A stretch of DNA of 64,000 bases from Lelliottia nimipressuralis. Lineage in GTDB: Bacteria; Pseudomonadota; Gammaproteobacteria; Enterobacterales; Enterobacteriaceae. The notes below the pieces were generated by a model that was not told where the DNA came from, did not search any database, and was given only the letters and a program-made list of their open reading frames with translations. Where the stretch lies: NCBI RefSeq assembly GCF_004402045.1, contig NZ_SOMG01000016.1, positions 1 through 64,000 on the forward strand, written 5' to 3'. Positions 1-5,829 of this stretch are shown here, piece after piece. The stretch's first letter is position 1. The number at the start of each line of letters is the position of its first letter. A program made the translations under genes and the position numbers.

Positions 1-87
1 CACAAACGGCCCGCCCTGCGCGGTGACGTAACCCGCCCAGTCCCCGGCGTCGGGGGTTACGTCACCGCGCAGGGCGGGCCGTTTGTG
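1..87. repeat. Perfect 34-bp inverted repeat at window start (fold-back)
   Basis: Bases 1-34 are the exact reverse complement of 54-87, with a 19-base spacer. The reverse complement of 1-50 reads in the gene A frame (DAGDWAGYVTAQGGPFV), and the forward strand from 55 reads the same protein segment again (GYVTAQGGPFV). The arm therefore duplicates gene A coding sequence in inverted orientation and is not a regulatory hairpin. Because it starts exactly at base 1, a contig-end fold-back or library chimera is the most likely explanation. A true inversion junction inside gene A cannot be excluded. Confidence 0.9.
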
Positions 88-657
88 CGTCGCGATGATT
101 TACAGGTGCGCACGCTGTATGCGCCGCGCGCCGGGTTTAACCAGTATGGCGAGGAAACTGTCCGCATTCGCGGCGTGTACGATTCCGCCGTTGGTGCGGG
201 CAGCTCGATTATAACCCGACTCACGCAGTGGAAAATTGTACCGAAGCGGGCCGTGGACCTGAAGGATGTGCCTGTGCCTCCTCGGAGTTCTGTCAATAAC
301 TGTACGCTGAGCGATCTCTCTCAACCTCTTAACCGGCGTGCGAGACGGGCATTAACCGAGCGCATCAAACGCATCCAGCCCGGTGCAGCGGCGCCCTTTG
401 TCTATGAGAGGGATCCGCAGAACGGGGTTCCGGAGAGGGTGATTGACGAGATCCGGCTTGCCACCGGAATAGCCATCAGCCGGGGAGAGGCCCTGCATCT
501 TATGGCGGGTGGCGTCAGCCGTTTTAACGACAAATGGTGCCGGGGCGCAGCTGACGGATCGCTCTTTCCGGCGGCGCGTTCTTATCAGGAAAAGGCGCGG
601 AAAATCCTTGAACGTATTGGGCATTTAACGAATCTGTTAACCCAGCGAGCACGCTAA
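55..657 (+). CDS. A: Phage replication endonuclease gpA, C-terminal part only
   Basis: This is the C-terminal 200 residues of a P2/186-type gpA, the rolling-circle initiator that nicks the phage origin. The stretch with AQGGPFVRRD, then WKIVPK and later PPRSSVNNC, lines up by eye with the P2 gpA region containing AQGGANV, WRIVPK and APRSPVNNC. The N-terminal part with the catalytic tyrosines is absent because the window begins within the gene at the fold-back repeat. The first possible internal start (GTG at 85) is not a real start. Position just upstream of the tum-like gene is the 186 order. No function can be claimed for the fragment alone. Confidence 0.8.
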   Translation, partial: GYVTAQGGPFVRRDDLQVRTLYAPRAGFNQYGEETVRIRGVYDSAVGAGSSIITRLTQWKIVPKRAVDLKDVPVPPRSSVNNCTLSDLSQPLNRRARRALTERIKRIQPGAAAPFVYERDPQNGVPERVIDEIRLATGIAISRGEALHLMAGGVSRFNDKWCRGAADGSLFPAARSYQEKARKILERIGHLTNLLTQRAR

Positions 658-730
658 TCTCCATCGATATCATGCACATACCGTGATGAGTTCTGATTTT
701 TCGCTTCACTCTTTTTATGAATACGTGCTA

Positions 731-746
731 CTGTATGTTTATACAG
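731..746 (+). promoter_or_regulatory. LexA (SOS) box upstream of the tum-like gene
   Basis: CTGTATGTTTATACAG matches the LexA consensus CTG-N10-CAG with the full CTGT/ACAG ends, and it is extended outward to TACTGT...ACAGTA. It lies 20 bp before the GTG start at 767, overlapping where the promoter must be. Phage 186 controls tum in the same way from its LexA-repressed promoter p95. Repression by LexA and release by DNA damage is the expected behaviour. Confidence 0.92.
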
Positions 747-766
747 TATCTCGTGGTGGAGGGTGT

Positions 767-1207
767 GTGAACAGAGAGTTGAACGAGCAGGTCATGATTG
801 AACGAGTCGAGATGATTGCGCGACTGACGACAGAAGGAACGTGTCAGGAAAGAGATCGTGAAATTGCCCTGAATTTGATCGCTGAGATTGCGCGGGGAAA
901 TTTAATCAAGAACAACGCGTTTACCGTTGTTTTCTCAGCATCGCCTGTTCCGGAACGCATTAAAAAAGAGAACAACGTTCGGGTAAACATTACGCTCGAT
1001 AAAGATCGGCAGATTGACCCTGCCGTCGTCGAGGCCTTCCAGTGCGAGCTGACCCGCAGAATACGGTCCCTTTTTCCGTCATCCCGGGTGACCGTGAAAA
1101 TAGGGTCTGTGACGGGGGTCGAGCTCCAGGGGCTTGAAAGAGAGGTCGATCGCGAGGCGTTGGACGCTATTCTCCGGGAAGTCTGGGAAGACGAGAGCTG
1201 GCGCTAG
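767..1207 (+). CDS. tum: Tum-like SOS antirepressor, DinI family C-terminus
   Basis: The 147-residue protein has a DinI-like C-terminal half (VRVNITLDK..., ELTRRIRSLFP, ILREVWED at the end) after an extra N-terminal region of about 70 residues. That is the size and plan of coliphage 186 Tum, which inactivates the CI repressor after DNA damage. The start is taken as GTG at 767, preceded by GGTGGAGG. An upstream ATG at 683 would place the LexA box inside the gene and is unlikely. It follows gene A directly, as in 186. Normally cos and the head genes would come next, but tail gene X follows after 179 bases. A role as an SOS switch for the downstream tail and lysis genes, through a CI-type repressor, is inferred. 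Confidence 0.82.
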   Translation: MNRELNEQVMIERVEMIARLTTEGTCQERDREIALNLIAEIARGNLIKNNAFTVVFSASPVPERIKKENNVRVNITLDKDRQIDPAVVEAFQCELTRRIRSLFPSSRVTVKIGSVTGVELQGLEREVDREALDAILREVWEDESWR

Positions 1208-1386
1208 CCCCGGCTCATTACCCGAACCCACACCCTCATTCAGATTTTGCGCTTTCGTTGAACCACGCTTCGCTGCTCGCGGACGGCCTGTTGTGTCCGC
1301 GATTGTCCATCTCTCAGCGATAGCGAAAAGGCTGCCGGCCCGGGAAACTCTACAGTACCTGGAAAACCGGATGTTGGGAGCGTCTG
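1208..1386 (+). promoter_or_regulatory. Junction region replacing cos-Q-P-O-N-M-L; probable late promoter
   Basis: In P2 and 186 the cos site and the six head/packaging genes lie between this position and X. None is recognisable here. The region holds TGTTGTGT at 1289-1296, a word also found (TGTTGTTT, TGTTGTGT) upstream of V and FI, the heads of the other two tail operons. It may be what remains of an Ogr-activated late promoter such as PO, now placed 90 bp from X. No convincing gene is seen in the interval. Confidence 0.45.
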
Positions 1387-1590
1387 ATGAAAATCTATGC
1401 AATGCAGGGGGACACGCTTGATGCGGTTTGCGCCCGCTTTTATGGGCGCACGGCAGGCGTGGTTGAAGCCGTTCTGAAGGCCAATTCTGGCCTCGCGGAG
1501 TTAGGCGTTATCTTGCCTCACGGCACGCCGGTAGAGATGCCGGAGGTGGATAGCGCCCCCACAAAAGAATCCGTAAACCTATGGGACTGA
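1387..1590 (+). CDS. X: Tail protein X (gpX), LysM-like
   Basis: The 67-residue protein has the gpX pattern: MKIYAMQGDTLDAVCARFYG at the start, then VLKANSGLAELG and a closing LPHGTPVEMP. This is a single LysM-like fold found in P2 tails and in tailocin clusters, probably contacting peptidoglycan or the baseplate hub. It is the first gene of the tail/lysis run and overlaps the holin start by 10 bases. In P2 the head completion gene L precedes X; here L and all other head genes are missing. Confidence 0.9.
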   Translation: MKIYAMQGDTLDAVCARFYGRTAGVVEAVLKANSGLAELGVILPHGTPVEMPEVDSAPTKESVNLWD

Positions 1591-1802
1591 GCCTGGAGAA
1601 AATCACCACGTTTATCGCCTACTGGCTGGCCGTGGCGCTGGCCTGGTTCGGGGCGATGTCTCCTGAAAAAGTCGCGCTGTACGTGGGGAGTCTTTGCGCC
1701 ATTTTTACCGCGCTGACGAATTACTGGTTTAAGCGAAAAACCTGGCGCTATCTCCAGTCTCTGGGCCTCGATAAGAAGAGCATTCGTGAACTCAATCATT
1801 AA
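1581..1802 (+). CDS. Phage holin, two membrane segments (gpY-like)
   Basis: A 73-residue protein with two hydrophobic spans (about residues 9-27 and 33-51), a short turn between them and a basic C-terminal tail (FKRKTWRYLQ). This is the plan of a class II holin. It lies in the P2 gpY position between X and the endolysin, overlapping both. It should form the inner-membrane lesion or pinhole that depolarises the cell and releases or activates the endolysin. In a tailocin setting it would let particles out by lysing the producer. Confidence 0.85.
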   Translation: MGLSLEKITTFIAYWLAVALAWFGAMSPEKVALYVGSLCAIFTALTNYWFKRKTWRYLQSLGLDKKSIRELNH

Positions 1803-2295
1803 GCGTTGCAGCGTCGCCGGCGTGCTGGCCCTGGCGGTGTTGATGCCTGACTTTCGGCTACTGAAAACGTCCCCGGAAGGGCTGGCGTTGATTGCCGATC
1901 TTGAAGGATGTCGCCTCTCGCCCTACCGGTGTAGCGCTGGGGTATGGACGTCAGGCATTGGCCACACGGCAAACGTCGTGCCGACGCGGGACATTACCGA
2001 GCGTGAGGCTGCGGTAAACCTGGTCGCTGATGTGCTCAACGTTGAGCGGCGGCTGGCGGCGTGTGCGCCGGTGGAGATGCCACCCCGGGTCTACGACGCG
2101 CTGGTGAGCTTTACCTTTAATGTCGGCACGGGCGCCGCCTGCCGTTCGACCCTGGTGTCGTTTATTAAGCGTAAACAGTGGCCGCAGGCATGCGGCGAAC
2201 TTACCCGCTGGGTGTACGTCAACGGCGTCAAAAATGCCGGGCTGGAAAATCGCCGCGTTCGCGAGAAGGCCTGGTGCATGAAGAGGCTGCCGTGA
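1786..2295 (+). CDS. SAR endolysin, T4-type lysozyme (GH24, gpK position)
   Basis: The 169-residue muramidase has the glutamate-8-cysteine-5-threonine catalytic array: E40, C49 and T55 in LEGCRLSPYRCSAGVWT. A weakly hydrophobic N-terminal segment (about residues 9-20) rich in Ala, Gly and Val behaves as a signal-anchor-release domain. C8 in that segment, C42 and the active-site C49 reproduce the cysteine layout of P1 Lyz. There the membrane-tethered form is locked by a disulfide, and the SAR cysteine unlocks it on release. The start is GTG, overlapping the holin by 17 bases. The regulation by disulfide exchange is inferred from the cysteine pattern. Confidence 0.9.
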   Translation: MNSIIKRCSVAGVLALAVLMPDFRLLKTSPEGLALIADLEGCRLSPYRCSAGVWTSGIGHTANVVPTRDITEREAAVNLVADVLNVERRLAACAPVEMPPRVYDALVSFTFNVGTGAACRSTLVSFIKRKQWPQACGELTRWVYVNGVKNAGLENRRVREKAWCMKRLP

Positions 2296-2717
2296 GGGGC
2301 CTCATGCTGATATTGGCCGGGCTGCTGGCTATCACGCTGTGGCTTCGTCATGACAACCTGACCCTGTCCCGTTCCTTAGCCACCGCTAACCGGGTCGCCA
2401 GCGAGCAAAAAAACGCTCTCGCCGCGCTTAATCAACAGCTTTCCCTGTCACAGCGGATAGCCAGAGCCAACGAAAATGCTCAGGTCAGGCTCCGTGAGGA
2501 GTTGCTCACTGCGGGTGAGGAGAGGGCGAGACGGGAAGCGACTATCGGGAAATTACTCAATGAAAATGAAGCGTTACGCCGCTGGTATACCGCTCAGCTG
2601 CCTGATGCTGTCCGCAGGCTGCACACCCGCACCGCCTGCGCCTCCGCAGCACATTGTTTACAACGCCTGCCCGAAGGTGAGCCGCTGCCCGATGCCGGGA
2701 AGCGAACCCGCCACTAA
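2292..2717 (+). CDS. lysB: LysB/Rz-like inner-membrane spanin subunit
   Basis: About 141 residues: one N-terminal membrane span (MLILAGLLAITLWLRHD), then a long charged, heptad-rich helix (SRSLATANRVASEQKNALAALNQQ...) and a short tail. This matches i-spanins of the LysB/Rz group, which cross the periplasm with an outer-membrane lipoprotein partner to fuse the two membranes in the last step of lysis. The GTG at 2292 overlaps the endolysin stop; the ATG at 2304 is an equally possible start. The o-spanin gene begins inside this one in the +1 frame. Confidence 0.85.
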   Translation: MRGLMLILAGLLAITLWLRHDNLTLSRSLATANRVASEQKNALAALNQQLSLSQRIARANENAQVRLREELLTAGEERARREATIGKLLNENEALRRWYTAQLPDAVRRLHTRTACASAAHCLQRLPEGEPLPDAGKRTRH

Positions 2718-2850
2718 CGGCGATCTCAGCGCAGATATTCGCAGGCTTGAGTATGCCCTTATCGCCTGCGCGCTGCAGGTGGAAACCATTAAAGACTGTC
2801 AGGATAAACTCGATGCACAAACTCAAGAGCCTGCGTCAGGCATTAATTGA
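2560..2850 (+). CDS. lysC: LysC/Rz1-like outer-membrane lipoprotein spanin
   Basis: This gene begins inside lysB in another frame, the typical nested Rz/Rz1 arrangement. The N-terminus has a signal peptide and lipobox ending LSAGC, followed directly by the proline-rich TPAPPAPPQ segment usual in o-spanins. It runs past the end of lysB and overlaps the start of R by 38 bases. The protein should be lipidated on the cysteine and act with the LysB-like protein. The start ATG at 2560 (MKMKRYAAG) is chosen because it places the signal peptide correctly. Confidence 0.85.
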   Translation: MKMKRYAAGIPLSCLMLSAGCTPAPPAPPQHIVYNACPKVSRCPMPGSEPATNGDLSADIRRLEYALIACALQVETIKDCQDKLDAQTQEPASGIN

Positions 2851-3280
2851 CGCGATCCCCCAGCTGAATGCTCACCCGGAGCGCCTGCAGATGTCGGTCG
2901 GCAGCGGCAATATTGACGCCCGGCTGGCCACCTCGCTCTCCTTTGAAAAGCGGTATGCGCTAAACGCGAAGGTCAGCGGTTTTACCGGAGACAGCGAGGG
3001 ATTTTTCGTTCCGGTGCTGGCCTGGCTTCGGGAAAACCAGCCGGACATTTTTACCCTCGATGAGGGACGCCAAAACGGATACACCTTCGCGATCGTCCTG
3101 AACGATGACGATACGACGGACATCAGCATCAGCGTGCAGGTAACCGAGCGCATTCTTGTTTCCCAGGAGCAGGGCGTTCTGCACGCCACGTATTCCCCGG
3201 AGCCGCCGCTGCCGGAGCCCGTCACGCGTCCGAAGGCGCTGTACATCAACGGTGAGCTCGTCAGCCAGTGGGAGGACTAA
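2813..3280 (+). CDS. R: Tail completion protein R (gpR)
   Basis: The 155-residue protein has P2 gpR features: KLKSLRQALIDAIPQL at the N-terminus, VPVLAWLRENQPDIF in the middle and the VTERILVSQ segment near the end. gpR and gpS finish the upper end of the contractile tail. The start is ATG 2813, just after the overlapping o-spanin. In P2 relatives S follows R with overlap; here R ends and 112 non-coding bases lead to V, so S is missing from this cassette. The sequence differs clearly from the R fragment at 19072-19202, showing the two elements come from different phages. Confidence 0.88.
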   Translation: MHKLKSLRQALIDAIPQLNAHPERLQMSVGSGNIDARLATSLSFEKRYALNAKVSGFTGDSEGFFVPVLAWLRENQPDIFTLDEGRQNGYTFAIVLNDDDTTDISISVQVTERILVSQEQGVLHATYSPEPPLPEPVTRPKALYINGELVSQWED

Positions 3281-3392
3281 CTTCCCCACGCTGAAGGCCG
3301 CCTGCGGCCTGCTGTCTGGACAGCTTGTTGTTTCATCCCGCAGAAAACCCCGTCTCGTTGCTGCCGTTCTTCCTGAACGGCATTCTCTTCTC
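3281..3392 (+). promoter_or_regulatory. R-V intergenic region: S absent, probable late promoter
   Basis: P2 has gene S and then the late promoter PV here. No S-like frame remains. TTGTTGTTTCATCC at 3325-3338 resembles TTGTTGTGTAATCC upstream of FI (8562-8575), with a fixed TTGTTGT core. This could be the Ogr-binding half-site of PV. A full TGT-N12-ACA element as described for Ogr/Delta activators is not present exactly, so the assignment is tentative. Confidence 0.4.
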
Positions 3393-4034
3393 ATGAATAC
3401 ATTAACTTCCATGAACGGTATCGCTCGCGCGATCCGCAATCTGATTCGTATCGGTGTTGTGACCGATGTTGACCTCAACAGAGGGCTTTGTCGTGTCCAG
3501 ACCGGCGGTATGAAAACCACCTGGCTGAACTGGCTAACCTGCCGCGCGGGACGTTCGCGCGTGTGGTGGGCCCCTTCCGAGGGAGAGCAGGTGTTGCTGC
3601 TGGCCATCGGCGGGGAGCTTGATACCGCCTTCGTGCTGCCCGGCATTTTCTCGGACGACCATCCGGCGCCGTCCGGGTCGCCTGACGCGTTCCACGTCTC
3701 GTTTCCTGACGGCGCGGTAATTGAGTACGAACCCGGGCGCGGGGCATTGACGGTTTCAGGCATTAAAACGGCCGACATTACCGCCTCTGAATCGCTGACC
3801 GCCACCGTGCCGGAAGTGCGGGTGACGTCAACGTCCCGCATCACGCTGGATACGCCTGAGGTGGTGTGTACCAACAAGCTAATTACCGCCTCTCTTGAAG
3901 TGCAGAAGGGCGGTGTGATGGCCGGAAATATTGAGCATTCCGGCGGCAAATTCACCTCCAACGGGGTGCAGGTGGACAACCATGCGCACGGCGGTGTGCA
4001 AAGCGGCGGAAGCTGGACTAAGGGGACACAATGA
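3393..4034 (+). CDS. V: Baseplate spike protein V (gpV)
   Basis: The 213-residue gpV homologue is the central spike that pierces the outer membrane when a contractile tail fires. The N-terminal OB-fold region contains TTWLNWLTCRAG and WWAPSEGEQVLLL. The C-terminal beta-helix ends in VDNHAHGGVQ, whose His-x-His motif is the iron-binding tip signature of P2 gpV. ATG 3393 fits the family start. The gene overlaps W by 4 bases and starts the V-W-J-I-H-G operon. The complete tip motif argues that the spike is functional. Confidence 0.93.
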   Translation: MNTLTSMNGIARAIRNLIRIGVVTDVDLNRGLCRVQTGGMKTTWLNWLTCRAGRSRVWWAPSEGEQVLLLAIGGELDTAFVLPGIFSDDHPAPSGSPDAFHVSFPDGAVIEYEPGRGALTVSGIKTADITASESLTATVPEVRVTSTSRITLDTPEVVCTNKLITASLEVQKGGVMAGNIEHSGGKFTSNGVQVDNHAHGGVQSGGSWTKGTQ

Positions 4035-4381
4035 CGGTGCGTTACAGGGGAATGAACAGGCAGACCGGGCTTAGCATTTCAGAGGCGGACCACATCCGGC
4101 AAAGCGTGCGCGACATTCTGGTCACGCCGATTGGCTCGCGGGTCATGCGCCGGGATTACGGCTCGCTGCTGGCGGCGATGATCGACAGGCCGCAGAGTCC
4201 GGCGCTGCGCCTGCAAATCATGGCCGCCTGTTATTCCGCCATCCAGAAATGGGAGCCGCGGATAAGCCTGACGGCCATCACTTTCGAGCGTTCGGAGAAC
4301 GACGGGACGTTGTATGTCGATATCACCGGCACGCGTCCGACCTCCGGACAATCCTTTTCTATCACCATTTCACTGAGTTAA
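4031..4381 (+). CDS. W: Baseplate wedge protein W (gpW, T4 gp25-like)
   Basis: The 116-residue protein carries the gp25/gpW signature, including SIRQSVRDIL-like sequence, TPIGSRVMRRDYGSLL and a C-terminal ITISLS strand. It is a sheath-like initiator that joins baseplate wedge to sheath in contractile tails. It overlaps V by 4 bases (ATGA) and sits in the conserved V-W-J-I order. Confidence 0.93.
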   Translation: MTVRYRGMNRQTGLSISEADHIRQSVRDILVTPIGSRVMRRDYGSLLAAMIDRPQSPALRLQIMAACYSAIQKWEPRISLTAITFERSENDGTLYVDITGTRPTSGQSFSITISLS

Positions 4382-4386
4382 ACGCT

Positions 4387-5295
4387 ATGGCTATTGTTGA
4401 TCTGAGCCAGCTCGCCGCGCCTGATGTCGTGGAGGAGGTGGATTATGAAACGCTGTTGGCAGAACGAAAGGCCACCTTTGTCTCGCTCTATCCGGAAGAG
4501 GAGCGAGAGGCGATTGCACGGACGCTGACGCTGGAGTCAGAGCCGATTGTGAAGCTGCTGCAGGAGAACGCGTATCGGGAGGTTATCTGGCGCCAGCGCG
4601 TTAATGAGGCCGCACGTGCGGTCATGCTGGCCTACGCCGCGGGCAGCGATCTGGACCAGATTGGGGCAAACGCTAATCTTGAGCGTCTGGTGATTACGCC
4701 TGCCGACGACACCACGTTTCCGCCCACGTCGGCCGTGATGGAGTCCGATACCGATTTTCGTCTGCGCATCCAGCAGGCGCCGGAAGGGCTGAGCGTGGCC
4801 GGTTCAACAGGGGCGTATCAGTTCCATGGTCGCAGTGCAGATGGCCGGGTGGCGGACATTTCTGTGATCAGCCCACAGCCGGCGAACGTCACGGTCTCCG
4901 TGCTCTCCCGGGAGAATAACGGCGTGGCGTCTGAGGAACTGCTCGCCGTTGTTCGCAATGCGCTGAACGATGAGGACGTCAGGCCCGTCGCCGACCGCGT
5001 GACCGTCCAGTCGGCGAGGATTGTCGACTACAGCATTGCCGCCTCGCTATTTCTCTTCCCCGGCCCTGAAAGTGAACCTGTGCTTAGCGCGGCAAGGGCC
5101 CGGCTACAGGCCTATATCACGGCCCAGCATCGGCTTGGACGCGATATCCGCAAGTCAGCCATTTACGCAGCACTTCACGTGGAAGGGGTGCAGCGGGTGG
5201 AACTGACCGCACCTGCTGCTGACATCGTGCTTGATGAAACTCAGGCCTCATGGTGCAGCCACTACAGCGTAACCGTGGGGGGAAACGATGAGTAA
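4387..5295 (+). CDS. J: Baseplate wedge protein J (gpJ)
   Basis: The 302-residue protein belongs to the baseplate J family (T4 gp6-like wedge). Visible family features are VDYETLLAERKATFVSLYPEEER near the start, YAAGSDLDQIGANANLERL, and SDTDFRLRIQQAPEGLSVAGSTGAY split over the middle. The start ATG 4387 gives MAIVDLSQLAAPDV, matching P2 relatives. It overlaps I by 8 bases. Confidence 0.93.
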   Translation: MAIVDLSQLAAPDVVEEVDYETLLAERKATFVSLYPEEEREAIARTLTLESEPIVKLLQENAYREVIWRQRVNEAARAVMLAYAAGSDLDQIGANANLERLVITPADDTTFPPTSAVMESDTDFRLRIQQAPEGLSVAGSTGAYQFHGRSADGRVADISVISPQPANVTVSVLSRENNGVASEELLAVVRNALNDEDVRPVADRVTVQSARIVDYSIAASLFLFPGPESEPVLSAARARLQAYITAQHRLGRDIRKSAIYAALHVEGVQRVELTAPAADIVLDETQASWCSHYSVTVGGNDE

Positions 5296-5818
5296 TACCC
5301 GCCTTTTACCGGTTGGCTCATCGCCGCTTGAGGTCGCTGCGGCGCGGGCCTGTGCGGATATCGAAAAGACGCCTGTTCCGCTGCGCCATCTCTGGAATGC
5401 AGACACCTGCCCGGCGGATCTGCTGCCCTGGCTGGCATGGGCGTTTTCGGTTGATCGCTGGGATGAGAACTGGCCGGAGGCCACCAAGCGGGAGGTGATC
5501 CGCGCCGCGTGGTTTATTCATGCCCACAAGGGAACGATTGGCGCCGTGCGTCGCGTGGTGGAACCGCTTGGCTATCTGATCAACGTTACCGAGTGGTGGC
5601 AAACCAACGATCCGCCCGGCACCTTCCGCCTTGATATCGGTGTGTTAGACACGGGCATCACCGAGGAGATGTATTACGAAATGGAGAGGCTTATCGCCGA
5701 TGCGAAGCCTGCCAGCCGCCACCTTATTGGCCTGAATATCATCCAGGACATACCGGGTTATCTCTATACCGGCGCCCTGAGCTATGACGGCGACATCATC
5801 ACGGTTTATCCCGGATAA
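5288..5818 (+). CDS. I: Baseplate wedge protein I (gpI)
   Basis: The 176-residue gpI homologue contains the family blocks LLPWLAWAFSVDRWDENWPE and KGTIGAVRRVVEPLGY, and is the usual length for gpI. With J and W it forms the baseplate wedges that hold the tail fibres. It starts inside the end of J and is followed 11 bases later by the fibre gene H. Confidence 0.93.
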   Translation: MSNTRLLPVGSSPLEVAAARACADIEKTPVPLRHLWNADTCPADLLPWLAWAFSVDRWDENWPEATKREVIRAAWFIHAHKGTIGAVRRVVEPLGYLINVTEWWQTNDPPGTFRLDIGVLDTGITEEMYYEMERLIADAKPASRHLIGLNIIQDIPGYLYTGALSYDGDIITVYPG

Positions 5819-5829
5819 GTGAGAGCACA

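Noticed and set aside
1-87. Origin, terminator or attachment hairpin at the window start
   Set aside because: The arms are gene A coding sequence copied in reverse, and no functional palindrome of this kind is known in gpA genes.
1134-1421. A 95-residue open frame spanning the end of tum and the start of X
   Set aside because: It overlaps both genes in another frame and shows no match to gpL or any head protein that could belong there.
2960-3979. A 339-residue open frame opposite R and V
   Set aside because: It is antisense to two well-supported tail genes and depends on their codon bias.
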